Shown here in pieces: positions 46,575 through 57,706 of a stretch of DNA of 64,000 nucleotides. Positions within the stretch are counted from its first letter, which is position 1. Every line of letters begins with the position of its first letter. This stretch comes from Coptis chinensis (Eukaryota > Streptophyta > Magnoliopsida > Ranunculales > Ranunculaceae), in NCBI GenBank assembly GCA_015680905.1, contig CM027377.1:28606501-28670500 (forward strand). Reading direction: 5' to 3'. Under the pieces are notes generated by a model. It worked only from the letters and a program-made list of their open reading frames with translations. It searched no databases and was not told where the DNA came from. Both the position numbers and the translations under genes were made by a program.

Positions 46575-47368
46575 ATGACATCTCCTACATTAATACCGGA
46601 ACAATCTTTCGAAGATTTGTTCCAAAGCACTACTTATGGTGCTTGGTTTCATGAGGTGATCACATACGTAGGCTGAGAACCGCTTATGGTTCTTGCTAGC
46701 ATTTGTTCTTGGACTTGCTATGCCCGCTGAAATACAAGACCCATGGTGCTATTGGGTAGATAATATGTATGTCTACACTTATGAGTTTTTGCATGAGTCG
46801 TATGGGGCAGGCATTTTCCGTATCGAGGACCAAGAGGAATATAACGTAGCCTTTGGTAGCCTGTCCATGAACATAGGAACTGTTATGTTTTGGATCATGC
46901 TAAACATTTTAGGGGAATGGCGTTTTTCTTCTGTGAATGATGCCACTTGCAGCATCTTCCTTGCTTTAGCCACGGGACGTATGTTCTATGACCTTCCAAG
47001 AACCTTGATGTCTAGTTTAGCACGAGCCCATAGCATGAGGCATAAGTATTCTTATGCCTGTTCTAATTTCCCGTATTATGTTATGTTTCTTCCCTATTTT
47101 TTGTACACATTTCACGGATTGGATTACGGTCAACACTGTACGACCCACCAATAGTATTATTCGATCTTTCCGTGCAATGACTTGGCAAGGGTGGAGGATA
47201 CAACCTCATCAGATTGCATCCTACACCCCGTCAAACCAAGTGGTGCTTAATAGGTTAGCAATAATAGATGATAAATGGCGGGAAGCCTGGCAAATTATCA
47301 TGGCATGGCAGGACGCGAAGGAACCTCACTTCTTTATAGAAGAAGAGGATGAGGAGGATGATGAATAA
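46575..47368 (+). pseudogene. ORF Y of element D
   Basis: ATG 46575 begins MTSPTLIPEQSFEDLFQST. A deletion or shift and a TGA near 46675-46692 interrupt it; the frame resumes with LLAFVLGLAMPAEIQDPW-like sequence, ESYGAGIFRIEDQEEYNVAF, SSVNDATCSIFLALATGRMF and DLPRTLMSSLARAHSMRHKY. Another shift falls near 47060-47100. The end NRLAIIDDKWREAWQIIMAW and an acidic tail (IEEEDEEDDE) give the best view of the native C-terminus. About 310 residues with mixed hydrophobic helices; no recognised enzyme motif. Not obviously a membrane or envelope protein. Confidence 0.7.
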
Positions 47369-49159
47369 AGCGGGAGATAAGTTAAGTTTTAATTCTAGTT
47401 AGTGTCTGCTTATGTCCCAAGCAATTTGATTCTTGTTAACCCCATAATGGGTGGAACTAGAGTTGCGTCAATTTTTATATTAGTATGTTTTAACCTTGTT
47501 TTGCAGATGTTCCAGAATTTCACGCGTTTCCATGGTATTTTTCTACCCTCTTTATTTAAATGCTTTGAGGACAAAGCATGCTTCTTTTGGGGGCATAGAA
47601 ACACGTGTAATTAAGGCATCTGTTAGGATATAGATAGGTATAATGTGCACTTGTTTTCTAGTTAAAATTTCAAAAATTCAAAAATATAAATAAATAAGTT
47701 ATGCTATACACTTAGGAATATTGGTATTGTTTTCTTTCTCTATGGTCTTAATAATCTAAAAGTCTCGCGTAGCTTTTGCATTAGAATAATTGTTAGAAAC
47801 TTAGGTTAAAATGTAGGTAATAATCTTTGCATCTATCTATAAATATATTACATGACTATCTATGATTGTTAGCAGCAAGTTTCTGAACTCTAGGCTAAAG
47901 TACTTATTCTACAAATCCTGTAAGAATATAGCCTAAAGCCTTATATGAGTGGAACATTTGAGAAATGACACAAGGGAGAAGTAAAATCCGGATAGAGAAA
48001 TCACACGTCCACTTGCTTGATCACTATGTCATATCCTAAGCGAGAATTTAGGCCCTCTTTGGATCGATATAGCCAGAAATTCAAACCTATGAATTATTTT
48101 CCGCTAGTCGCCCCTCTAAGCCTTTCTTTAGCCTTTCATAAACCACAAATCCTTTACCCTGTTACAAAACAAAACAAAATAAAAAATTCAACCTACCCAA
48201 TTTAGATAAGTCTGAGAATAGAATGAGGAAGAAAGAAGAAGAGAAAAACCAGTGTAAACAAAAGTTAGTTAATTGCTTGAAAAATAAAGAAAAGAAGTTT
48301 CCATCCAAAGAAAAGAAAAATAAAAATAAAAATAAAATAAAAACTCCAAAAAAATAGAATAAAAGGAGTCAAAAGCCAAAGAAAAAGGAAAAAAAAAATA
48401 TGGCTAAGGATGGAAACAAAGTGTAGAAGCAAAAGTAAATAACAAGGTTTTCTCTAGTTACATAATGTGAAGACTCTATTATCTCAGACTTGTCCTTTTT
48501 GAATATCCATTTTTTCCTTCTTAAACCATCTCCTAATCCCCGCAACACCTAATAAAGACCTCTAGCTCAATTAGGAATAGGTTAGTGTGATAGTAAGTGG
48601 CAGATGTGTTTGATTGACTCGGCTTCCTTGTTGTCATTGAGATTGTAAGGTAAAGTGTGCCCACTTGCACACTTGGAGTAGCAAAATTTAGTGGAAAAAT
48701 CAGAGTGTTATATCTTGACTATTATTGTGAGAACCTACTTAAGGACGCTATTCCGAGTTTTAGAAACGAACCTGCTAGGCATTTCATAGTATTACTCATT
48801 GTATATATGTTTATTGTAGATGATTGATTATTATGCATATATTAGCTTAGGTTTCGATTTGATTACTCTATATGCATTGCTAGTGAGAGGTATAGTTAAT
48901 TTAGAGCATGAATAAGGAAACAATAGTTTTATTTCTTAGTCGTTGTAGTATAGATAAAGTTTGTGAGTACCTTCACTGGAAAACTCTCACGAGGCTATAA
49001 CTCGTCCACTAGGGAATTCCTAGTGGTTTAAGGCATTGTTGCATATGGTCGATGCAATCGCACTAAGCGAAACGAGAGTAGATAGAACTCCATTTTTGGT
49101 CACTTATTCTAATTTATCATCTTTGCTTGAGGACAAGCAAAATGCTGTTTAGGGTGGTT
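47369..49159 (+). other. Element D 3' untranslated region and polypurine tract
   Basis: Contains GAGGACAAAGCATGCTTC and TTTTGGGGGCATAG just after ORF Y (47567-47596), conserved blocks shared with B, C and E, an A-rich purine tract at 48285-48412, then GAGGACAAGCAAAATGCTG and TTTAGGGTGGTT at the LTR. Confidence 0.8.
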
Positions 49160-50667
49160 TGATAAGAGCCCAAAACTGTACTTTTAACCCCTTAATCATC
49201 ATACTTTTAGACTAATTATGTGAGTAATAATTAAGAGTTAATACTAATTACGTGTTTTTTATGCATTTCAGGCTTCAAAGTCCATGATGTGCAGAAATGT
49301 GCCACTTTAGCGAGATAAAGGAGCAAAGGTCGGTTGCTAAGGAGTTCCATGATTAAAGGCCAAGATTCAAGAAGACAAAGCCTTTGTAAGCCCGGTCAAA
49401 AGTTGAAAAGTCGACGCGGGCAGAAAAAGCACACAAAGTTAGTAGAACTTACGAAGGCCATATCTTTGGACTCAGACCTCGAAATTAGGCCTACCTTATG
49501 TCAAAACGACCAGCTCGGAAAGAGCTTTCCAATGGGCTTAGCCTCGACCCAATCAAAAGAGCAGAAGTGGACGAAAAGTCTGTTAAATCCAAATCCAGCT
49601 GAAGAGCCCTTTCCGGACTGAAAGAATTGGGTTTTGGGCCCGATTTTCCGGCCCAAAACATGGCTCCAAGCCCATGCACGATTTTTGGATCTGAAAGTAT
49701 AAAAACAAAAGTTTGATTCTTTGTAGATATAGATAGTTAGGTTAGAAAATAAATGAGTTTAGAATAGAAAGTATCCATTAAACCTTAGTTCTATATCCAG
49801 TTTTAGATTAAATTAATTAGTTTTTATTCTTGTTTTAAATTCAGTATTACATTATTGTATTGATTTTTATTAGATTAATAAATTAGTGTTCTTGATAATC
49901 TAGTTCATTTCCTTTACTTAATTAGTTTAATTCTTAGATTCAATAGTTGTCTTAATTAGATTGAAATAATTCTTGCATGAGTAGTTGCTATTGAAGTTTA
50001 AATTAAGCAAATTTCAATCTTTATATCATGTCTTGTTCGAATTTTATTGGGAATGATAGCGTGATGATTCTCGGCTAAACCTCCATTAGAGGGGGTTGCG
50101 AAGCCTTGATGAAGGCTTGATTCATGTTAATGTTGAATAGTCGTAATTTCCTTTCCACTCTAGAAATGATTAGTTCACCATGAGAATGGGTGTAATCGTT
50201 TACATGCTAGTTATGAATTGGTAGAAATGCCATGTGTAATTAGGGATTAGAAATAACCAGATTATTCTGCGAAGCAGTTCAATTCGGATTACGACGATTC
50301 GTCGTTAGTAGATTAAGTTGAGCTAAGGTGGAATCAATCCCCCTCTAAGTCCTTATCATAGAATCGATGTAGTATTCCCATAGTTGTTAAATAGTCGACT
50401 AGTTGCATCTTTTGGGTAGTTGCATCATAGTCTAGTTATCATTTCGTAAATCTCTCATTAGATTTAGAGTAGAGTAATTAGACTAGAAAACACAGCATGC
50501 GGAAGGACTAAGAGTGAAACGAACTTCCTACTCCACTATATTTGTTCAATAGATCGAGAGTAGAACAATATTTGATAAATTTAGGCACGTAATTAAGTTT
50601 TAGTTTACTTACGTTTTGAGTTTTATCATTCATTTCGTAGGTAAATTTTATCTTTTTATGTTTATCA
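49160..50667 (+). repeat. Athila LTR, 3' LTR of element D
   Basis: TGATAAGAGCCCAAAACTGT to TTTATCA, 1508 bases, followed by GTAGC. Closest match in the window is 29486-30976. Confidence 0.95.
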
Positions 50668-51069
50668 GTAGCGCTCAGAATAGGCCTAAGTAGGGCGCAG
50701 GTAGCGCTCAGGTTCGAGCTGGAGTTCCAGGCTCTTGGGTATATGGCGCGCTCCAATTTAGCCTTGGTGGGGCGCAGGTAGCACTCAGAGAAAACCTCGA
50801 GGTTCAGACGCTTCAGTGCGGGGGCGCTCGTGTTTTGCATTGGCAAGGCGCGGGTCGCTCCCAGCCAAAGAGTGGAGTTCCAGGCGCTTGGGCGCAGGTC
50901 GCGCTCCAATTATGCCTATCCAAGGCGCAGGTCGCGCTCCGTGGAATTTTTCGAGGAAAATTTTCAGTGCTGAAATGGAAAACCACAGTGAGAATCAAAC
51001 AAGGGTGGGTGGGTTATGGGACTTTGGAAAATTAACAATTATAAAGAAAACAATGTTAAAGGCAACTAA
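50668..51069 (-). other. GCGC-rich gag leader of element C
   Basis: On the minus strand several copies of GAGCGCGACCTGCGCC, GAGCGCTACCTGCGCCC and similar, spaced about 40-60 bases apart between CCAAGGCTAAATT- and CTGGAACTCCA-type spacers. The GC content contrasts sharply with the flanks. Interrupted near its gag-proximal end by element D. Confidence 0.8.
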
Positions 51070-51087
51070 GATGGCGGCGGCGCCATT
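51070..51087 (-). other. Primer binding site of element C
   Basis: Sense AATGGCGCCGCCGCCATC after the LTR end. TGGCGCCG fits tRNA-Asp. Confidence 0.82.
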
Positions 51088-52507
51088 TGATAATCGTAAA
51101 ATGAATAGTTTTACTAATGAATAAAGCGATGAAACTCTAAACGCAAGTAAAACTAAAACTGAACTTATACTAAACTTATCAAAGATTTCTACTCTCGAAT
51201 CTATTGAAGTAGAGTTGGAATAGAAGATTCATTCCACTCCTAGTTCTTTAGCATTCAAGTTTCCTACGACTATCAATCCTACCAAAGTCAATGAGAGAAT
51301 TATGAATTATACTATGAAATGCTACAGAATACTAAGGTTTGAATGTAAAATAAGAATTAGGGGGAATTGAATCCACCTTGAATCCAACTTAAGAACTAGC
51401 ATAGATTGTTGTAATCCAATTCTTACGTTCTTACGGTAAGAATTGGTCGTTCTAATCCTTAATTATACATGGCATCTCTACCAATTCATAACTAGCATGT
51501 GAGGAAGTCCACCCATTCTCATGGCGAATCAACTCCCTTCTAGAGTGGAATAGGCTCTTACAACGTTTCTACGCTACACAATTAAGTTTTCATCAAGGCT
51601 TCATCAAACCCCTCTAATGGAGGTTTAGCCTTGATTCATCAAACTATCATTTCCAATTGAAATTGAATACGACATAATATAAAGATTCTAACTTTATGAA
51701 TATAAAGATTCTAATCAATAATTCAAAACTAAATTAAACAACTAAGAAATGAATAACAACTAATAACTGAATTTATATCTAAACAATTTTAAATAACAAA
51801 ATCGAATTTAACAAGAACTAACTATTTTATTTATCTAATCAATGATAAACAATGATTCAAATACTTAATCTAAAATAAGGAATAAAACTAATTAATAAAC
51901 TAATTAAAATTCTCAAAACTAGATCTAGAACTAAGATTTAATGGCTACTCTAATGGCTACCTTCTAACCTAGACTAATTCATACTTAAGAGCTATGTCTT
52001 GTGTGTGGAAATGGAGGAGACCAGATCCACATTTTCGTGCATAGGCTGAGGGTCCATGTTTTAGGCCGGAAAATCAAGCCCAAAGCCCAATTTCTTCAGT
52101 CCACAAGCCCTTTTTCAGCTAGCTTTGACTTCAACAGGCTTTTTGTCCACTTCTTCTCCTCTGATTTGGTTAAGGTTTGGACCATTGGAAAGCTCTTTCC
52201 GAGTCAGTTGTTTTGACATAAGGTACACCCAATTCCGAGGCCTAAGTCCAAAGATACGAACTTCGGAAGTTTTGATGACTTTTGTGTGCTGTTTCTGCCC
52301 GTCTAGGCCTTTAATCCCAGAACTTCTTAGCAACCAACCCTTTGCTCCTTTATATCGCCAAAGTGGCATATTTCTATACATAATTGAGTTCCATGCCTGA
52401 AATACCTAAAAATACGTAATTAGCATTAACTCTTATTTATTACTCACATAATTGGTCTAAAAGTATTATTATTTAGGGGTTAAAACTACAGTTTTGGGCT
52501 CTTATCA
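51088..52507 (-). repeat. Athila LTR, 5' LTR of element C
   Basis: TGATAATCGTAAAATG to GGGCTCTTATCA in plus reading, 1420 bases, partner of 18733-20154. Confidence 0.95.
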
Positions 52508-52512
52508 ATACT
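52508..52512. repeat. Target-site duplication of element C, right
   Basis: ATACT, partner of 18728-18732. Confidence 0.92.
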
Positions 52513-53019
52513 CATGCAATATGTTTATAAAAAGATGCAAAGATTATTATCTACATATTAACCTAAGTTTATAAAGACTATTCTAATGCAAAAGCTAACA
52601 TGAAACTTCTAGATTATTAAGAGCATAGAGAAATAAACAAAATCAATATTCCTAAGTGTATAGTATAACTTATTATTATTATTATTATTATTTTTTGAAA
52701 TTTTTACTATAAAACAAGTGCATATTGTACATATCTATATCCTAACAGATGCCTTAAATTACGCGTGTTTCTATGCCACCCCGAAACAAGAAGCATGCTT
52801 TGTCCTCAAAGTATTAAAATAAAAAGGGTAGAAAAATACCATGAAAACGCGTAAAATTTGGAACATCTGCAAAACAAGGTTAAAACATACTAATATAGAA
52901 AAATAAAAACAGACGCAACTCTATATGAGTTCCACCCGTTATGGGGTTACAAGAAGTAAATTTGCTTGGGACATAAGCAGACACTAACTGAAACCAAAAA
53001 CTTACCTTATCTCCAGCGT

Positions 53020-53994
53020 TTAAGCGTCATCCTCCTCCTCATCCTCTTCATAAGACCATGGTTCTTTTACGTCCTGCCACGCTATGATAACTTGTCAAGC
53101 CCTTCGCCGTGTATCATCAACCCATGCTAACCTGTCAAGTGTTACTCGGTCTGATGGGGTGTAAGGAGCAACCAAATGAAGTTGCACCTGCCATTCCCTG
53201 GCCAAGTCATAACTCGAAATGAACGAACCACGCAATTGATGGGTCTCATGATTTCAACCCTAACCCAATTCGTGAACTGGGTACGTAATCTGAGTAAACA
53301 ACCGCTGATGATGATGACAAACCAAAACAGGCATAAGAAGATACTTATGCCTCATGCTATGGGCTCTCTTTAGACTAACCACTAAAATTCTGGGAATGTC
53401 ATATAGGCGACGTCCCTTAGCTAAAGCAAGGAAAACATCTCCAGCGGTACTATTTGCAGAAATAAACTATCACTCCCCTAAAATATTCATCATGATGAAT
53501 AACATGGTGGTGTCTACATTCAGGGACAGGCTACCAAGGGCTATGTTATATTGCCCTTGGTCCATTACACAAAATACCCCTCCCCCATAATACTCATGGA
53601 AATACACATAGTCATAGAGGTATGCATTATCGGTCATATATCCCCACGTGTGGATAAGATCAGGCAAAGGCAATCCTGAAACCAACGCTACCAAAGACTT
53701 ACTGAATTCTAGTGGCGTGTCATCAACTACGATGGAGAATTTTTGTTCTCCATCTTGATTACAATAGAAGTTAACATTATTATAGAAATAAGCAGTAAGC
53801 TGAGGTGAATACAAGTCATCGTCACTTACTAGTAGATTCCGCCATCCTAACTGCAAGATCCTGTCGCAGAACCGACCGCCATAGGTCTCGCTTCCCAACA
53901 AGTCTTCGAAAGACTGCTCAGGTATGACTGTAGGAGGTTTTATCACAAAACTACTCTCTGGAATAGCTACTAACGACCCTGGAACAGCCCACAA
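53020..53994 (-). pseudogene. ORF Y of element B
   Basis: Open for the first 174 codons: ESSFVIKPPTVIPEQSFEDL, VSDDDLYSPQLTAYFYNN, GEQKFSIVVDDTPLEFSKSL, YYGGGVFCVMDQGQYNIALG and LNVDTTMLFIMMNILGE. A frameshift or stop near 53470 follows, after which the end (AWQDVKEPW, then an EEDEEEDDA-type acidic tail) ends at 53020. More diverged from C and D than those are from each other, which fits the greater age of B. Confidence 0.68.
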
Positions 53995-54100
53995 AAAATT
54001 AGAATTTTTCGTGGCTTCGAAGGTCAGGGCGCGGGGTGCGCTCCGAAATAGCCTTGTTAAGGCGTAGGTCGCACTCAGGGCTAAATTGAGTTACAGACGC
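53995..54100 (-). other. GCGC-type leader of ORF Y, element B
   Basis: Minus strand GAGTGCGACCTACGCC and GAGCGCACCCCGCGCCC, degenerate copies of the leader unit. Confidence 0.6.
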
Positions 54101-54252
54101 TTTCAGCCGGGGGGAAGTATGCCTTTGTATAAAAAGCTTGCTCGCTCCGTTATTGTGAAGAACGAGTGCGATGAAAAATAAAAGGAAAAAAAGTGAGGTT
54201 TAAGGTGAGAGATGAAAGTGAGATGTGTGGGTTTTGAATGTAGAATGAAGCA

Positions 54253-54264
54253 AGTATATATAGG
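54253..54264 (-). promoter_or_regulatory. Internal TATA box upstream of ORF Y, element B
   Basis: Minus strand CCCTATATATACTTGC at the position of the TATA boxes in C and D. Confidence 0.6.
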
Positions 54265-54568
54265 GTTTTAGTTTCTAAAACGAATCAACAAGTTTCCAAA
54301 AAAATTTAAGGCAATTGCCAAAAACAAAATATTCTAAAACCAAAACGGAAACAAGTTAGGTGCATATTCCGAATATAAACCAATAGTTTTTGGTTAAATT
54401 CAAAATAGCAACTTCCTAATTCTATTCATTGAAATTCCATTTTAGCACAATATCTAATCTTAGCCACACCCATATCGGCAAAATTCCCAACAACTCATAT
54501 TTCCACGATTTGCAAGATTTAACTTCTAAAACGGTGGACAAGATAAAAATAATGCGAAAAACAATAAT

Positions 54569-54790
54569 ACCACCCCCAAACAATTCGGGAAGGTGGGAGT
54601 CATTCAAAAATCATCACATACTTAGACAAGAACCAAATTAAATTCAAATAGAAATTAAAATAACAATTAACTACATAATTCAAATTTAACTACTAAGTTT
54701 AACAACTCAAAATCCAATCTACTAAAAATAATAAAAACAACATCAAAACAACAAATTTCCTAAACCACTAGTCATTTTGTCCCTATGCCC
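54569..54790 (-). other. ORF X trailer retained, ORF X deleted, element B
   Basis: The PPT-like CCACCCCCAAACAATTCGGG (54571) and the following trailer match the sequence after ORF X in C. At about 54775 the match jumps past ORF X and its leader to sequence equal to about 25350 in C (TTACCGATCCGATTTTTGCG). Confidence 0.75.
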
Positions 54791-55080
54791 ACAAAAATTA
54801 AAATTGAAATTCTCGACTCGTTACCGATCCGATTTTTGCGAATGAGATATGAAAACTATCAGGAGAGAATTTCTAATCCACTAATTCATAAAACACGCTA
54901 TTCTAACCGTAGTTGACATGTAAAAAGGTGGAAAATGCCTCGAAGTGCGTGAATGACGTAAGTTATGTGAACAAATGAAATCTAAATTTATAGATAATGT
55001 CAACCCGAATCAAAATACTATTTAACGACATAAGCAATAAAAATGGAAAGCTTAACAATCAAGAATGGAAATACCAACAC

Positions 55081-55093
55081 CCCACCCCCAAAC
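55081..55093 (-). other. PPT-like motif after the protease tail, element B
   Basis: CCCACCCCCAAAC (plus), sense GTTTGGGGGTGGG. Confidence 0.72.
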
Positions 55094-55284
55094 AAATTTT
55101 ATAGAACAGAGTTTAGAAAACTTGTTTTAAACGTGGGTCTTTTAAAGTCAGATTCCCGAGACTTCCTAAATTACTATTTTTATGGTTTTAATATTTTTAT
55201 GAACACAATAAGCAGTAAAAACGTAAATCACTCCACAGAGAACATGACTCAAAAACTGAGAAAACATGCAAGAGTGGAAAGCGT

Positions 55285-55400
55285 GAATTACGTTAAACAT
55301 GGACTTAGGATCCGGTACTTACAGCCACACACTCCATAGGGAGGGCCCGGTTACCTGAATGGTGCACTTACCAATGCATGGAAGTGAAAGAAAGTACACC
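55285..55400 (-). promoter_or_regulatory. Conserved non-coding block, element B
   Basis: TTAAACATGGACTTAGGATC, CGGTACTTACAGCCACACAC, GAGGGCCCGGTTACCTGAAT: only a few substitutions from C despite B being the oldest copy. Confidence 0.7.
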
Positions 55401-55445
55401 AAACAACAAAATTAGTCTTTTATAGTCAGATACTCAAGACTATAT

Positions 55446-56117
55446 CTAAAACATATGTATATAATGAACATGCAGTTTACCATATATCAACAACCGAAAT
55501 AGTTGTGGATCATCCCATAAATAATTATCACAGAAAACACATCCAAACATCATCAAGCACCATGATTTTCTACGACACAACTTAGTGAAATGAAAGCGAA
55601 GTCTGATATACCTAGAACGGAACCGAGCATACACCTTCTTCTTCATCTTTGAACGAAAGGGTGTCCAAGTGAATGATCGTGAGAAAATGGATGTTTGTGG
55701 AAGATATGTTGGATATGTATAAGTTTTAGAAGGAAAGAATGGAAAAAATGGGAATGTGGATTTAGCACAAAACTCATTCATGGTGTATGTAGGAACTGTC
55801 TCAATTCTAAAAATGAAGGTGTCAAGTGCCTTTTTCTTGAGAATTATTTTCGTATTAGGAGGATTTAGAAAATCATGAAGCACAGGAGAAACAAAAGGGT
55901 CAAGTGCAAACTCAAGGTTCCTTTGAAAAGGTGGAAGGTGGGGAAAATTGGTGATGGAAGATGAATGAGTGACAAGATGATGTGAGGTGGATGAATGGGG
56001 CTCGGCTAAAGCTCTTAGGTCTAGATCATCAGAAGCCTTGAGATATGCAAGACATTTCTCAATAGGTGAGTCAAAAGAATCACTGGGATAGAGGGTGAAA
56101 AATTCATCTTCCGTCAT
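55446..56117 (-). pseudogene. Family-specific tail after the protease, element B
   Basis: Open 223-codon frame with DEFFTLYPSDSFDSPIEKCL, PPFQRNLEFALDPFVSPVL, LDTFIFRIETVPTYTMNEFC and the basic KKKVYARFRSRYIRLRFHFT end. Replaces the RT-RNase H-integrase part present in element A. No known domain. The end, with over a quarter Arg and Lys, could bind RNA. Confidence 0.65.
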
Positions 56118-56343
56118 AGTGTCAAGGGATGAATGGATGTTGATAGGAGGGATTCGCGAGATGGCAAAAAAGAGTTGTAAAAGAGTTGAAGGAAATCTTC
56201 CTCGACTTCCAGGGAGTTCTCGTCGAAGTTGGAACTTCCAAAGGAAAGGAATTTGTGCATCTGATTATCCGAAAATGTGGTTTTGAAATAATCTTGAGCT
56301 AATCGGTCATGCTAACCTCTCCATCTGAAGTCATATCTGGGAA

Positions 56344-56970
56344 CTATTTTGTCATTTTAAAAACATTTACCTCAACAAAAAAATGGCCAAAAGATATGGA
56401 CATCAAACCATCGCGGCAGTTTATGAGTGCATTGGCAGTAGCCAAGAAAGGATTCCCTAAAATGATCGGAACAAAGTTATTAGCGACTTCTGTATCGAGG
56501 ATAACAAAATCAGTAGGATAGTAGAAATCATAAACCTTAATAAGCACATTTTCAACCACACCCTTAAGATACTTAATAGACTGATAAGCTAATTTCAACA
56601 TCATTTTAGTAGGTTGCATCTCCTGTAGACCTATTTATTTATATAAATAAAACGGGAGTAAGTTAACACTCGCCCCCAGGTCTAATAGCGCGGTCGTCGT
56701 GTGCGGGAATCTCCTAAGGTGTATTGTACAGTAGGACGACCAGGGTCCTTGTACTTAACGATTCCATTATGTTCGGTTAAAGTTGGAAATTGTTCCGTTA
56801 ATTAAAAAGGCGTTTTTAGGAATATTTGTCTTATGCCTAGTAGTGCACAACTCTTTGAGAAATTTAGCATGGTGAGGTAACTTTTTAATCGCTTCAAGAA
56901 AGGGAAGGTTTATTGTTAGATTTTTGAAAACTTTCCTAATCTCATCAAAATTCGTATCCATGGTTAACAT
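56344..56970 (-). pseudogene. Athila protease, element B
   Basis: Pieces 56970-56767 (FDEIRKVFKNLTINLPFLEA) and 56619-56344 (KYLKGVVENVLIKVYDFYYP, VPIILGNPFLATANALINCR). The active-site stretch between them (56640-56700) is broken by small insertions and frameshifts. Confidence 0.8.
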
Positions 56971-56999
56971 GTCTAAGGAAATGGTGGTTTCTCTCTATA

Positions 57000-57706
57000 T
57001 TTAGCATATGGATCAACCGGATGTTTAACCTTGGCCTTTTGTTTCTTAGGTTGTGGTTTAACTGGTACTTCTACAGAGGTAGGTTCTTCAGTTACTATTT
57101 TGGTATCTAGTTCAATATCCGGTGTAAGGGACTACTGGTGGGGTAACTACAGGCATAGTTATGGAGTTATCAACCACTCTGCCAGAATGGAGAGTGGTGA
57201 TGGCATTTAGCTCACCTACTTTGCATTGTCCTTACTAGTATTACCGTTTACCTCAAAGGCTATGTTTGTTGTTTTAGGATTAGGTATCGCTTGACCTGGA
57301 AACATACCTTTTGGTTGTACTTTCTCTTGTGCTAACTGCTGTAAGGAAAGTTGGATGGCTTGTGAAATCTGTTGTTGGTATTGCATAAAGGCGTCAAAAC
57401 GATCCGATTGTGGAGGAGTGTTTGTTACAGGTTGTGTGACAGAAACTATGTCACATTTATTATTAACAGGTAGGTTATGATAGTTATTATTAACCGGAAC
57501 AATGCCTCTATTATCATTATAATTATTATAATTACCTTGACCTTGTCCTTGTCGTGGTGGAGCTTGGTTGTAATTGTTTGCTGACCTAACATTTTGATTA
57601 TTATACCCTGGAGGCGTAACTTGTTGATTATTTCTCCAACTAAAGTTGAGATGTTGTCTCCAAGGGGCGTTAGGAATAGGATAACTATTAATTGAGCAAA
57701 CATTAT
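57000..57706 (-). pseudogene. Athila gag C-terminal part, element B, cut by element A
   Basis: Minus strand has the Asn/Tyr-rich region, DRFDAFMQYQQQISQAIQLS-type sequence and the gag-protease linker with a GELNAITTL-like block near 57205. The upstream half of gag is displaced beyond the window by the insertion at 57707. Confidence 0.78.
57702..57706. repeat. Probable target-site duplication of element A, left
   Basis: ATTAT directly before the TG of the LTR. The partner copy should follow A's 3' LTR outside the window. Confidence 0.5.

Larger units (their letters stand above)
29486..50667 (+). mobile_element. Athila-type non-autonomous element D, split by nested E
   Basis: Inserted into the leader of C: LTRs 29486-30976 and 49160-50667, flanked by GTAGT (29481-29485) and GTAGC (50668-50672), a one-mismatch target duplication. 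Removing it rejoins C's GCGC leader to its gag start. Plus-strand order: LTR, primer site, leader, gag, [E], protease and tail, conserved block, ORF X, ORF Y, 3' region, LTR. No RT or integrase. Confidence 0.9.
18733..52507 (-). mobile_element. Athila-type non-autonomous element C, split by nested D and E
   Basis: Bounded by two LTRs of 1422 and 1420 bases and perfect ATACT target duplications. On the minus strand: 5' LTR (52507-51088), primer site, GCGC-rich leader (interrupted by D), gag, protease plus tail, conserved block, ORF X, ORF Y, 3' untranslated region, 3' LTR (20154-18733). There is no RT, RNase H or integrase anywhere between protease and 3' LTR. It would depend on enzymes supplied by a relative such as element A. 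Confidence 0.93.
52508..57706 (-). mobile_element. Athila-type element B, right piece (gag end to ORF Y)
   Basis: Continuation of the element whose 3' LTR is at 15821. Minus-strand order: gag C-terminal part, protease, tail, conserved block, X trailer without X, ORF Y, start of 3' region. Broken at 57706 by element A, so its gag N-terminus and 5' LTR lie outside the window. Confidence 0.9.
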
